Shown in pieces: positions 28,140 through 38,208 of a stretch of DNA of 64,000 nt. The stretch comes from Klebsiella pneumoniae (GTDB lineage Bacteria; Pseudomonadota; Gammaproteobacteria; Enterobacterales; Enterobacteriaceae). The first letter of the stretch is position 1; every line of letters begins with the position of its first letter. The translations under genes and the position numbers were made by a program. The stretch lies in the NCBI RefSeq assembly GCF_000742135.1, contig NZ_KN046818.1, positions 1 to 64,000 on the forward strand, written 5' to 3'. The notes under the pieces are model-generated. The model did not search any database. It was not told the DNA's origin and saw only the letters and a program-made list of their open reading frames with translations.

Positions 28140-28835
28140 CAAGGATTTTGCGAGCATTATCGCATTTATTATTGAACGCAAGATCATTCGGCTGTTTTGC
28201 GCAGGGGATTAGTTACCAGGACATTAGCCGAGAGTTCGAAGATTTATATGCATTCAGCATGTCAACCGCCACCATCAGTGTAGTACGATAAAGTTATCCC
28301 TGAACTAAAACAGTGGCAACAGCACCCGCTGGAAAAGGTTTACCCCTTCGTCTGGCTGAACGTATTCACTATAAAGTCCGTGAGAATGGCCGTTATCAGA
28401 GCAAAACGGTTTATACCGTTATGGCGCTGAATCTGGCAGGCAAGAAAGAAACTCTGGGCCGGTATCTATCAGAAAGTAAAGGCGCTAACTTCTGGCTGTC
28501 TATATTAAGCGACCTGCAAAACTGGGGCATTGAAGACATCCTGATCGCCTGCGTGGGCGGGCTGACCGGCTTCCCGGAGGCGATAAACAACATTTATCCG
28601 CAGACAGAGGTTCAGTTGTGCGTCATTCACCAAATCAGTAACTCGATTAAATACGTGGCCTCAAATGACCATAAAGCTTTTATGGCTGATCTGAAACCGG
28701 TATATCGCGCGGGGTCGAAAGAAGCCGCAGAAACGGTGCTGGATGAGCTGGAAGCGAAATGGGATCAGCAGTATCCAGTGTTGCTCAAGTCGTGACGACG
28801 CAAGTGGGAAAATCTGTCAGCATACAATAGAATTT
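28140..28835 (+). pseudogene. IS256-family transposase remnant
   Basis: Several pieces of one IS256-type transposase can be read across frames: QDISREFEDLYAFSMST near 28220, DKVIPELKQWQQHPLEKV near 28290, then IHYKVRENGRYQSKTVYTV through to DELEAKWDQQYPVLLKS ending near 28795. The continuation (RRKWENLS) follows a stop. At least two frameshifts and a stop interrupt it, and both ends are missing. The remaining DNA between 28011 and 29061 is otherwise empty of genes. Confidence 0.85.
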
Positions 28836-29061
28836 AAGAAACACGGAGTCAGTAAAATACTGTACGTGAAAAGTGATGCGGAAAGTTAAAACCTCGGTGC
28901 AACGACTAAACTCATTGATAAGTTTTTTACTGCGATAATCGATAGTTTTGCAGACTATAGGCGTGCGAATGAATAGTCACCTAAAGGCTGGCAGGCAATA
29001 ATTAACAATGCTGTAACAGTTATATGGCTTTCAGGCAGCGTATTATTATACGCTGCCTTTT

Positions 29062-29871
29062 TCAACTTGCCGTAATAAAGCATGTTTTTGGATAACGATT
29101 AAAAAGTGAATAATTATAAACAGCTTCATTTTTGTAATATGAGTTAGGATAGAAGTTGACTTCTTTGCCAAGCAGAGATGCTAAAATTGCCACATGCAGC
29201 CTGTCGGTATTGACAACTTTATACTCTTCAAGAAAGTTTATCATGCAACGGGTAGAATTACGCGCCAGAAATTCATTATCCCAATAATCGCCATTCCAGG
29301 TGAGCGAAATATCATGATTGTTTTCTTTGTAGTCTCCAGTTAGAGATTCGGAGTCCGTTCTGAAGCAGTTGGCCTGTTTTTTATAGACGGGTTTAAGTGA
29401 CAGGTATTTATTAAGATCGAGATAAAATGCCATATCATCAGTAATGAATACGTTCTTGTTTGGTTCGTAGTTGAGAGATTTAATATAATCGAAGGTGATA
29501 TTTTCGCGACAAAAAACAACAAACTTATCAATATTGTTGATGAATAAATCGCTATACCCTCTGATTGTCGACGGCATTATTATTACTTTATGAAATTTCC
29601 CAATATTATTCTGGATAAAGTCATGACCTTCAGAATACAATCCTTCTATCAGGTTTCCTCCGCCTCCAAAAATTAAAATATCAGTTTCAGAACTGTAACG
29701 CTCGCCATCTCTGTAAGGAATATAGGTAAGAGCATTTCGTTCAAAAAAGTCATACGTCGCAGATGCAATTACACCATCTCCAGCATTACCAGGGTTTGCC
29801 TTATAGACAAATCGATGAGATAGATGATAAGATTTTAGAAGCAAATCAAATTTTAACTTCATATTGGTCAT
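29062..29871 (-). CDS. Polysaccharide pyruvyl transferase family protein
   Basis: This 269-residue protein carries the family hallmarks GNAGDGVIASATYDFF near the N-terminus, FGGGGNLIEG and VNTDRLHVAILASLLGKEV near the C-terminus. Such enzymes add pyruvyl ketal groups to surface sugars, or related transfers. It is AT-rich compared with the first 28 kb, which points to horizontal origin. It diverges from the bimodular glycosyltransferase 96 bp away, suggesting a joint surface-glycan role. An internal ATG (residue 4) could be the start. Confidence 0.85.
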   Translation of the reverse strand: MTNMKLKFDLLLKSYHLSHRFVYKANPGNAGDGVIASATYDFFERNALTYIPYRDGERYSSETDILIFGGGGNLIEGLYSEGHDFIQNNIGKFHKVIIMPSTIRGYSDLFINNIDKFVVFCRENITFDYIKSLNYEPNKNVFITDDMAFYLDLNKYLSLKPVYKKQANCFRTDSESLTGDYKENNHDISLTWNGDYWDNEFLARNSTRCMINFLEEYKVVNTDRLHVAILASLLGKEVNFYPNSYYKNEAVYNYSLFNRYPKTCFITAS

Positions 29872-29967
29872 TTTTATCTTGTTTAACAGAAGCTACCGAC
29901 TGCTATCTTACACTACTTCAATTCACTAATATCATAGAAAAGTCTAGGTTACAAAGGAAGGGTTACA

Positions 29968-32190
29968 ATGAAGAAAATTCTTATAATGACGCCGGACATT
30001 GAGGGGCCTGTCCGTAACGGCGGTATCGGTACTGCTTTCACTGCTCTTGCCACTACTTTGGCAAAAAAGGGGTATGATGTTGATGTATTGTATACATGTG
30101 GCGACTATTCTGAATCATCTGTATCGAAATTTAGCGACTGGTCACGTATTTATAGTACCTTTGGTATCAATCTGCTAAGAACCGGACTGATAAAAGAGAT
30201 TAATATTGATGCACCGTATTTTAGAAGGAAAAGTTATTCAATTTATCTCTGGTTGAAAGAAAATAACATCTATGACACTGTTATTTCTTGTGAGTGGCAG
30301 GCAGATCTTTATTACACTTTATTAAGCAAAAAGAATGGAACGGATTTTGAAAATACAAAGTTCATTGTAAATACTCACAGTTCAACGTTATGGGCTGATG
30401 AAGGTAATTACCAGCTTCCATATGATCAGAACCATCTTGAACTCTATTATATGGAGAAAATGGTGGTTGAAATGGCGGATGAAGTTGTTAGTCCGTCTCA
30501 GTATTTAATTGATTGGATGTTGAGTAAGCACTGGAATGTTCCTGAAGAACGTCATGTAATTTTAAATTGCGAGCCATTTCAAGGGTTTGTGACGAGAGAT
30601 GATGTTACAGTTAAAATAAATGAAAAGCCAGCTTCTGGCGTTGAGCTTGTATTTTTCGGCCGCCTTGAAACCCGTAAAGGACTTGACATATTCCTGCGTG
30701 CATTAAGAAAACTATCTGATGAAGATAAAGAGAGCATTTCTGGAGTAACCTTCCTCGGAAAAAATGTCACTATGGGGAAAACTGATTCATTTACTTATAT
30801 TATGAATCAGACTAAAAATTTGGGACTCGCAGTTAATGTCATCAGCGACTATGATCGTACCAACGCTAATGAATATATAAAAAGAAAAAATGTATTAGTC
30901 ATCATTCCATCACTTGTAGAAAACTCACCCTATACTGTTTATGAATGCTTGATTAATAACGTTAATTTCCTCGCTTCAAACGTTGGTGGAATTCCAGAGC
31001 TTATTCCGCAGGAGCATCATGCGGAAGTTCTATTTATTCCTACACCTGTCGATTTATACGGGAAAATCCACTATCGCTTAAAAAATATAAATATAAAACC
31101 AGGGCTTGCTGAATCACAAGACAATATTAAAGAAGCTTGGTTTGTCGCAGTTGAACGAAAAAACAACCGCGCATTCAAGAAAATCGATGAAGCTAACAGC
31201 CCGTTAGTTAGCGTGTGTATAACTCACTTCGAACGTCACCATTTGCTTCAGCAAGCACTCGCATCAATAAAATCTCAGACGTACCAAAATATTGAGGTCA
31301 TCTTGGTTGATGATGGAAGTACGACAGAAGATTCTCATCGTTATTTGAATCTCATCGAGAATGATTTTAACTCTCGAGGCTGGAAAATTGTCCGTAGTTC
31401 TAATAACTATCTGGGTGCTGCAAGGAATTTGGCTGCGCGACACGCCTCTGGCGAATATCTGATGTTTATGGACGATGATAATGTTGCTAAGCCTTTTGAG
31501 GTAGAAACGTTTGTTACTGCAGCATTAAACTCTGGGGCCGATGTGTTAACCACACCAAGCGATCTTATTTTTGGTGAGGAGTTCCCTTCTCCGTTCCGTA
31601 AAATGACGCACTGCTGGCTTCCGTTAGGGCCTGATTTAAATATCGCCAGCTTTAGTAACTGCTTTGGCGATGCTAATGCGCTGATCAGAAAAGAGGTTTT
31701 CGAAAAAGTAGGCGGATTTACTGAAGATTACGGTTTAGGTCATGAAGACTGGGAGTTTTTTGCCAAAATATCATTACAGGGATATAAATTGCAAATCGTC
31801 CCGGAACCTCTATTTTGGTATAGAGTTGCAAACTCCGGCATGTTGTTAAGTGGAAATAAGAGTAAAAATAACTACCGCAGTTTCCGTCCTTTTATGGATG
31901 AGAATGTTAAATATAACTATGCAATGGGGTTGATACCTTCCTACCTCGAGAAGATTCAAGAACTTGAGAGTGAAGTGAATCGATTACGGAGCATCAATGG
32001 TGGTCATTCTGTCAGTAACGAGTTACAACTTTTAAATAATAAGGTTGATGGTCTTATTTCTCAGCAAAGAGATGGCTGGGCCCATGACCGTTTTAATGCT
32101 CTGTATGAAGCAATTCATGTCCAAGGCGCAAAACGAGGCACCAGCCTGGTTCGCCGGGTTGCCCGGAAAGTGAAATCAATGTTAAAATAA
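29968..32190 (+). CDS. Bimodular glycosyltransferase (GT4-like plus GT2-like)
   Basis: The 740-residue protein has two transferase modules. Residues about 1-385 are GT-B/GT4-like, starting MKKILIMTPDIEGPVRNGGI and containing VFFGRLETRKGLDIF and the E-x7-E-type ENSPYTVYECL. Residues about 410-640 are GT-A/GT2-like, with VSVCITHFERHHLLQQAL, ILVDDGSTTED and a DXD-like LMFMDDDNV. The C-terminal 90 residues look coiled-coil (LEKIQELESEVNRLR) with a basic tail (RRVARKVKSMLK). It is AT-rich like its divergent partner and followed by a hairpin. The acceptor glycan cannot be read from sequence. Confidence 0.88.
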   Translation: MKKILIMTPDIEGPVRNGGIGTAFTALATTLAKKGYDVDVLYTCGDYSESSVSKFSDWSRIYSTFGINLLRTGLIKEINIDAPYFRRKSYSIYLWLKENNIYDTVISCEWQADLYYTLLSKKNGTDFENTKFIVNTHSSTLWADEGNYQLPYDQNHLELYYMEKMVVEMADEVVSPSQYLIDWMLSKHWNVPEERHVILNCEPFQGFVTRDDVTVKINEKPASGVELVFFGRLETRKGLDIFLRALRKLSDEDKESISGVTFLGKNVTMGKTDSFTYIMNQTKNLGLAVNVISDYDRTNANEYIKRKNVLVIIPSLVENSPYTVYECLINNVNFLASNVGGIPELIPQEHHAEVLFIPTPVDLYGKIHYRLKNINIKPGLAESQDNIKEAWFVAVERKNNRAFKKIDEANSPLVSVCITHFERHHLLQQALASIKSQTYQNIEVILVDDGSTTEDSHRYLNLIENDFNSRGWKIVRSSNNYLGAARNLAARHASGEYLMFMDDDNVAKPFEVETFVTAALNSGADVLTTPSDLIFGEEFPSPFRKMTHCWLPLGPDLNIASFSNCFGDANALIRKEVFEKVGGFTEDYGLGHEDWEFFAKISLQGYKLQIVPEPLFWYRVANSGMLLSGNKSKNNYRSFRPFMDENVKYNYAMGLIPSYLEKIQELESEVNRLRSINGGHSVSNELQLLNNKVDGLISQQRDGWAHDRFNALYEAIHVQGAKRGTSLVRRVARKVKSMLK

Positions 32191-32199
32191 AGTAATATT

Positions 32200-32219
32200 C
32201 GGGGCCCGAAAGGGCTCCG
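32200..32219 (+). terminator. Probable terminator after the glycosyltransferase
   Basis: An 8-bp stem, CGGGGCCC (32200-32207) and GGGCTCCG (32212-32219) with one G-U pair, is capped by a GAAA tetraloop 10 bp after the stop codon. The tail is A-rich rather than T-rich, so termination efficiency is uncertain. Confidence 0.55.
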
Positions 32220-32341
32220 CAAAAATAATATTAACTTTCAGCTAATTTTAAATTTGTCTGTAAATAACCCTGTTTTAGTTGCATGCATTTTTGAGTTCCC
32301 GGCCAGATTTGACCCTGGCCCAAATTCAGTGCAGTGCTAAA

Positions 32342-33164
32342 TCAGAGATCTTCGTCTTTCCGGAGACTTCGGATGAATTCAGCCGGAGTCATGTCATTTA
32401 ATGATGAATGCGTTCTCTCATGATTATATTCCCTGCGCCAGTTGTCGAGTTTGTCCTGCGCATCTTCCAGCGAGAGAAACCAGTGAATGTTCAGGCATTC
32501 ATCCCGCAGACTGCCGTTAAATGATTCAATAAACGGGTTATCCGTTGGTTTTCCGGGGCGGGATAAGTCCATTGTGACACCGTGCTCATACGCCCATTTA
32601 TCCAGACTTTTCAAAATAAACTCGCTGCCGTTATCTGTCTGAATACGTACCGGCAGACGCTTGCCCAGCACCCGCAACCTTTCCATCACACCGACCACAT
32701 ACTCACCTTTCAGCGACTTTCCGGCATGGATCGCCACACACTCCCGACTAAAATTATCCACTACAGTCAGCGCCCGGAAACGTCGTCCGTTAAACAGATT
32801 ATCCGACACGAAATCCATACTCCAGCACTGATCGATACCGATCAGGATCGGACGTTGCTGACGATGACATGCATGCGGGGGCGCTTTTTGCGCAGGTTGA
32901 GGCCTTCCAGACAGTAAATCCGGTGTGTTTTCTTGTGGTTAACAGGCCAGCCTTCCCGCCGCAGCTGAATATGAATACGCGGGCAACCGTAGCGGATCCG
33001 AGTTTCCGCTATTTACCGGATACGCAGGGTTATCGCCCGATCATCCCGCCGGCTCTGCCAGTGGTAAACGGTTCTGCTCTGCATCAGCAGTCCTCATCCC
33101 CGTCGGACACTGATACGGTAAGCCCCCCGCAGAAAATGCATCGCCTGACGTTTCTGAGCCGGCC
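32342..33164 (-). pseudogene. IS3-family transposase OrfB, broken
   Basis: The C-terminal half of the integrase core is open (MDFVSDNLFNGRRFRAL, TDNGSEFI, NPFIESFNGSLRDECLN, TPAEFIRSL). The N-terminal half can be read only by changing frame and passing stops: one stop after VSVRRG-like sequence near 33090, another near 33010, and a frameshift near 32855. The DDE residues in the open part are present, but a full-length product cannot be made. Confidence 0.85.
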
Positions 33165-33431
33165 TCAGAACTTTTGTTTCAGTACCTCCTGCAGCATCTC
33201 CTTGTCCAGACTCAGGTCAGCCACCAGTTTCTTCAGCCGCAGATTTTCATCCTCCAGTTGCCGCAGACGCCGCAGTTCGGTCACGCCCAGACCGGCGAAT
33301 TTCTTCTTCCAGTTATAAAAAGTGGCTTCAGAAATGCCCATCTTTCGGCAGACTTCCCCGTCGCGGGTGCCGGTTTCGGCCTGTTTCAGAGCAAACGCAA
33401 TCTGTTCTTCGGTATAGCGGGTCTTTTTCAT
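33165..33431 (-). CDS. IS3-family transposase OrfA
   Basis: This 88-residue helix-turn-helix/leucine-zipper protein of the IS3 family begins MKKTRYTEEQIAFALKQAE, has CRKMGISEATFYNWKKKF and ends EMLQEVLKQKF. The frame itself is intact. OrfB behind it is not, so the element should not be autonomous. Confidence 0.9.
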   Translation of the reverse strand: MKKTRYTEEQIAFALKQAETGTRDGEVCRKMGISEATFYNWKKKFAGLGVTELRRLRQLEDENLRLKKLVADLSLDKEMLQEVLKQKF

Positions 33432-34080
33432 GGCGATGTGCCTCTCTGTGAGATGGAAGAAAGACCGGAGACTTCAGTTTAGCCCGGCACTGTTTTCAGG
33501 GAGGAGATCAACACCCCCACCGTAGTACGCGGAAGTATGTAATGAAACGATTGGCATTAGCCCTGCTTTTATTTTCAAAGAATTGGTTGTAGCTTCCGTT
33601 CTCACGCCGGAAGCCGACCATTATGACAGCTATCTGTTAGTCGACACTTAACCCGCAACAGCCGTTTCTGGAACAACTTACGACCTCCTGTTCCGTCCAG
33701 TGTTCTCCAGACTGTAGGCCAAGCGGTGCCATATTCTAAGCAACCACCAAAGGTGAAAGAACATACTCGCTAGATAAGTTCCAGCGTCACCAGCTTTACC
33801 AGCAACACCGGCTAACAGGTAACCACAAGTAATTTACCGGTCCGCGATACCGCCGCCCTGATCCAGCTTCACAAAAGACAGGCTCTTGCTCTGTTGGAAT
33901 GCAGGCAATTGTGGAAATCTCGTCTGCAACTGACCGTGCGGATAAACACTATCCATAGCTGGCGACCTGCTCCCATTGATTAACATACTTTGATTTTATT
34001 ACATTTGCTCATTTACTCGCCAACACCAAAAACTTACACTTCCCACATGGAATTAAAAGCAAAAATAAGGATAAGGACGA
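33432..34080. other. Gene-poor stretch with possible element debris
   Basis: There is no complete gene. A short open stretch at about 33543-33592 (MKRLALALLLFSKNWL then a stop) and another ending near 33650 (LTPEADHYDSYLLVDT then a stop) look like debris of exported proteins from an integrating element; I cannot name them. The last 60 bp lead into the PAAR gene with AAGGA before its ATG. Confidence 0.35.
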
Positions 34081-35208
34081 ATGGCTATTGGTCATTTTTT
34101 ATTTAGGGGTGATAAGACCGCTTGCGGTGGCAGGATTCTTGAAGGATGCCCCGACCATCAATTTTTCGATAAAGATATGGCATGTGAAGGCCATAAAGTA
34201 ACCTGCGGCAAACATCCAGGGCATTATCGTATCTGCGGCGGCCTTGATAGTGACGAAATACATGGTAAAAGAGTAGCCGGAACACTGCACAGCCGTTGTT
34301 CCTGTCCCTGCAAATCACGTTTTATTCCTTCCATCGATGACACTTATGAATTTTCTACAGGGGCAGCGAAAGCCGACACAGCCCAATCTCAAGTCGTCGA
34401 ATTTCCCGTTCTACCCGGCCCGATTTATGATCCCCAAGCTGATAATGTGACTGACACCTGCAAGCCAGAAGATAACCCGCTGCTGAACGGCGTTTATATC
34501 TGGACTGAAACGACAAGTGCAGGTCATGTTTTCGTTTCAGTGCATGAGAATAACAATATCTTCCTCTACACCTATGGACGCTATGGACGCACTGATAAAA
34601 GTACCTTCACTGGGGATGGGATTTTAGACTTTTTCCAGGATGAAGATGCGCGTAAGTATTACCGATACGAACTTTATGAAATGGGAGCTCGCGCTTTCCG
34701 CATTGATGATGCAGATCCTAAAATAATCCGTAAATTCTTCGAAAACCTTTGGAATGGCGGTGTAACACCAATTCAAACGCCAAACATGCAAGATGGTACA
34801 AAGCGAAGAGGCCGAACCATTGATAAGTATGATGTCACTGGTAGCAACTGTACCACTCACTCAGTCGAGGGGCTCAAGTTTGCTGGCTCAAAGGTATTCG
34901 AACACGGTTACACATCCACGACAACACAGCTACCAATCGACATAGAAGAAGATTTTACTATTCCGGTTTCACTGCAAAGATATCTTGAATCAAAGAGTGC
35001 GGATTTCTCATCAATCCTCGTTGTCGAAATGACTAATACATTCAAACAGCAGTACCCTAACACCGAGAACAAAAGCCCTCAATCAATAGGAGGGAGTGCA
35101 AAAATTCAACAATCTGCTGCCGATTCCGCTGCTGTTGCTGGCTCAACATCCCCCTACTCAGGCGGTACAGTAGGCGGTTCATTGGGAAGCACTTACGATG
35201 ATGAATAA
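34081..35208 (+). CDS. PAAR-domain type VI secretion effector with papain-like C-terminus
   Basis: Residues about 1-85 form a PAAR-type tip domain (MAIGHFLFRGDKTACGGRIL, DMACEGHKVTCGKHPGHYRI) with the Klebsiella-style extension RVAGTLHSRCSCPCKSRFIP. The C-terminal part has an invariant-looking His149 in AGHVFVSVHENNN and a Cys257 in YDVTGSNCTTHSVEGL. That order resembles permuted NlpC/P60 or papain-like enzymes that cut peptidoglycan or acyl bonds. The Ser/Gly-rich tail is low complexity. The next gene overlaps its end and is a small membrane protein, the usual position of an immunity gene. No structural T6SS genes are in the window. The catalytic assignment is inference. Confidence 0.8.
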   Translation: MAIGHFLFRGDKTACGGRILEGCPDHQFFDKDMACEGHKVTCGKHPGHYRICGGLDSDEIHGKRVAGTLHSRCSCPCKSRFIPSIDDTYEFSTGAAKADTAQSQVVEFPVLPGPIYDPQADNVTDTCKPEDNPLLNGVYIWTETTSAGHVFVSVHENNNIFLYTYGRYGRTDKSTFTGDGILDFFQDEDARKYYRYELYEMGARAFRIDDADPKIIRKFFENLWNGGVTPIQTPNMQDGTKRRGRTIDKYDVTGSNCTTHSVEGLKFAGSKVFEHGYTSTTTQLPIDIEEDFTIPVSLQRYLESKSADFSSILVVEMTNTFKQQYPNTENKSPQSIGGSAKIQQSAADSAAVAGSTSPYSGGTVGGSLGSTYDDE

Positions 35209-35461
35209 GAAGTTCTGGATCAGATGGGTGAGTATCGCGCTGATCTGTGCAGCGTATTACGCTATCGTGCTTTATTTCGATCTGGTCTTCGCTCTTAACT
35301 TTACAGAGACAATGAGTCAAGGCGGAGAATTTACCCCTTCTCAATGTACCTGGTTTGTTAAGGAGCTAGCGCAAAATCACTCTGATTCGGCTTTAGCCTC
35401 CATCATTGGTTTCGCTGTCTGCGTCCCTTTGATCCTGCTCATCTTCAAGAAAGTGAAATGA
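35198..35461 (+). CDS. Small two-helix membrane protein, likely immunity protein
   Basis: This 87-residue protein has hydrophobic helices at about residues 9-33 and 65-83 and a polar middle of about 30 residues (TETMSQGGEFTPSQCTWF) probably facing the periplasm. Its start overlaps the end of the PAAR effector gene by 11 bp (a second ATG at 35201 is possible), implying translational coupling. Periplasm-acting T6SS effectors are commonly paired with such membrane-anchored immunity proteins. The role is inferred from context only. Confidence 0.65.
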   Translation: MMNKKFWIRWVSIALICAAYYAIVLYFDLVFALNFTETMSQGGEFTPSQCTWFVKELAQNHSDSALASIIGFAVCVPLILLIFKKVK

Positions 35462-35607
35462 CTGTCAAAGGCTGGCGAGATCCAGCCTTTTCCTTCCTCC
35501 CTCATTTTAGACAATATGTAGTGGCACACTGAATTTGGCCACCCTGGACTGCCCCCACCACTCCGGTAGACGATTCTGCCCTAAAGTTTGAGTAAAGGAG
35601 GTTCGAC

Positions 35608-36879
35608 TGGCGCTTCGTCAACATCATCACCCGCGCCCTGGTGGCACTGGGCCAGCGCCCGGACTACGCCCGTATCGCCCGCCACGTTATCAACATCGAC
35701 GAACTATTTATCGACTACGCCCGCGTCTTTTTGCCCAGCCACGACCGCCAGGCATGGGACAACGTGGTACGGATTGCCGGTGGCATCACTGAGAAAAACA
35801 CGCCACGTAATCTTCAGGGAAGGGACAGCTACGTCGTCGCGCTGGAGCAGTACCTTTCAACCACCCGATTACACGACACGATCCTCGACGGTCTACGTAC
35901 TGCCGTGCGCTATGACAAAACCTATTTCGATAAGATCGTCGCCTCGCTGCTGCCACTGCTGGAAAAACTGACCACCAGAAAAATCTCCCAACTGCTGGCC
36001 CCGGACTACGGCGACCTTAACGACCCGCGCCCAGTATTCAACTGGCAGCAGGCCATTCGCCAGCGGGCGATTATTTATGTCGGGCTGGATGCATTGTCTG
36101 ACGCAGAAATTGCCGCCGCTGTCGGCAATTCAATGTTCGCCGATCTGGTCAGCGTCGCCGGACATATCTACAAGCACGGCGTGATGGATGGCCTGCCGCA
36201 GACGGAAGAGAACCCGGCCATCAACCTGCACTGCGATGAGTTCAGTGAACTGATGGGCGATGAATTTATTCCGCTAATAAATAAAGGCGGCGGCGCAGGT
36301 GTAGAGGTTACGGCCTACACCCAGACGCTCTCCGATATAGAAGCCCGCATCGGCGACCGCGCCAAAGCGGACCAGGTCGTCGGCAACTTCAACAGTCGGA
36401 TCATGATGCGGGTGCGGGAATCTGCCACCGTCGAATTGTTGACGAAGCAACTGCCGCAGGTGGATGTGCTCAGCAACAGCATCAGTTCCGGCGTTACCGA
36501 CAGCGCCGACGCACAGGGCAATATCAGTTTTTCCAGCAACACCCAGGATCGGATGAGCAGCATACAGGTGCCGTTACTGGAACCCGCCTCACTGGTACAG
36601 CTTCCCAAAGGGCAGGCGTTCGCTCTGCTGGAAGGTGGTCAGCTCTGGAAGCTACGCATCCCATTACCGGACGCAGCACACGATCCGCTGATGCCGGAAA
36701 GCATCACACACATAGCCCGCTATATGGAAAAACAGTACGACAGCACGCCCATATGGTGGGACCGCCCGGAGACAGTTGTAACGGCGAAAAATGACCCTAT
36801 TTTATGGCTGAACGACAGCGAAACCACGGAGAAACAGACCGATGATACCCCGGACACACCGCCAGCTCGTGAGCGTTGA
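35608..36879 (+). pseudogene. TraD-type conjugative coupling protein, 5'-truncated
   Basis: The C-terminal ~420 residues of a TraD-like coupling ATPase of PFGI-1/SXT-class integrating conjugative elements are present. These include ALGQRPDYARIARHVINIDE, the Walker-B-like INLHCDEFSELMGDEF and the AYTQTLSDIEARIGD region. The N-terminal part with the Walker A is missing. Homology starts abruptly at about 35608 behind unrelated DNA; an upstream ribosome-binding-like AAAGGAGG is fortuitous. It overlaps the next small gene, so the 3' context is original. It is a decayed piece of an ICE. Confidence 0.85.
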
Positions 36880-37108
36880 AGTGATGTGGCCTGCACAAAC
36901 ACTGCCTCTTCCCCTGCAACAGGCGGTGGAAGCGCTGACGCAGGGAGAAACGCCCGACCAGATTATCGCCCGGATGAATTTGCAGGGCTTTCAGGCATGG
37001 CGCGAAGCTACATCGCCGCAAGGCGAACACGACATTTTTCAGATACGACTGGATGAGGCACACGAGGCACGGTTCCTCTGCCGCTACATTACTCTGCCGC
37101 TGCACTGA
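36842..37108 (+). CDS. Small ICE-associated protein between TraD and TIGR03747
   Basis: This 88-residue protein overlaps the end of traD by 38 bp and the next start by 1 bp. No domain is recognised; it is soluble, with QAVEALTQGETPDQIIARMN. Its position between TraD and the TIGR03747 membrane protein is the usual place for a small uncharacterised gene of this element class. An internal GTG near residue 10 could be the real start. Confidence 0.6.
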   Translation: MIPRTHRQLVSVEVMWPAQTLPLPLQQAVEALTQGETPDQIIARMNLQGFQAWREATSPQGEHDIFQIRLDEAHEARFLCRYITLPLH

Positions 37109-37780
37109 TGCCCGAACATGCGCCACCAGGCCCCGTGCGTCGCCCCGGACGGCTCGGCTGGATAGCATTACTTCCCGGCGTGCTGGTCGGCTTTTGCCTC
37201 GGCGCGTGGATGCTGGCGATAACGCTGGAGTGGCTGGGCGAGGCGTTTTTCTGGCGGAACACCTGTGCCAGTCACAGTGAGCAGGTATTGCAGGTGACAT
37301 GGCAGTGGTGGAAAAGCTCTGCTGGCGCACCGATGTGGTTAGTAGAAGACCTCGCGATTGTCAGCGATACGTTGCAGCAAGGGATTGCGGCGCTGGTTCA
37401 TTCGCTCAACGGGCAAAGCGGGTTGTTCTGGACGGAAACCATCACTACGGTGATCCGCTGTGCGTTACTGTCTGCGAGTAAGTTACCCTTACCTTTCTGC
37501 TGCGCTGGCTATTTTATTGCAGGCGCTACCACAGTTTGTGCTGACCATTGTTATAGGGCTGATTGACGGGCTGGTACGCCGCGACTTACGGCGATTCGGC
37601 GCAGGCCATGAGTCCGGGTTTGTTTATCATCATGCAAGGCGTATGATTTCATCCAGCTAGACAGCGACGGGGCTGGTGTTGCCGCAATTTCTTACCCCTG
37701 AATATTTTGTGGTACTAAGTTCAGTAATAGTTGGATTAGCGGTATCCTTTGTAATTAGGACATTTAAAAAATATTTTTGA
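37108..37780 (+). pseudogene. ICE membrane protein (TIGR03747/PFL_4697 type), frameshifted
   Basis: The N-terminal part is open to about 37470 (PGRLGWIALLPGVLVGFCLG, then LEWLGEAFFWRNTC). The reading then continues in the next frame from about 37480 (YLSAALAILLQALPQFVLTI, GLIDGLVRRDLRRFGAGHES). It meets a TAG at 37658-37660, and the same frame resumes with LVLPQFLTPEYF and ends VSFVIRTFKKYF at 37780. One frameshift and one stop inactivate it. The family is an inner-membrane component of integrating conjugative elements. Confidence 0.8.
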
Positions 37781-38208
37781 GTATATTAAAATGACATTAA
37801 AGACTATCATCGAACAATTTCCACCGTTATCAGTTGATGAGCTAGTCACTGGGATCAATAATTTCCCTCAATACAACATAGCTATGAAAAAAGAATTCTT
37901 AGCTAAATTGATCAAACACCACCCTTTGCTCTATGTTGATTGGGGAGAAGGCTCTTCATATTATAGAGCAAGGTATATGGGAAATGATGCGTCCCCTATT
38001 GACCACGTCAGTAAAATTCTTTGCCCCCCAAAAGAAATAAGATCCTACGGTAGAATTGATTCAGATGAAAATGAGATTCTCTACACAGCCAGCAGTAAAA
38101 ACACTGCACTTAACGAGTTAAAAAATTATAATAATAGCTTTAATTATTATACTATAGCTACTTTTCGTATCTATAATAGCATAAAAGTTCTTCGGTAATG
38201 ACTCCAAC

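Larger units (their letters stand above)
32342..33431 (-). mobile_element. IS3-family element, decayed (IS407-like layout)
   Basis: orfA (33165-33431) and a mutated orfB (32342-33165) lie in the usual order on the minus strand. I could not define terminal inverted repeats or a target duplication, so the coordinates cover only the coding part; the element probably extends to about 32300 and 33500. It separates the glycan locus from the PAAR effector genes. Confidence 0.8.
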
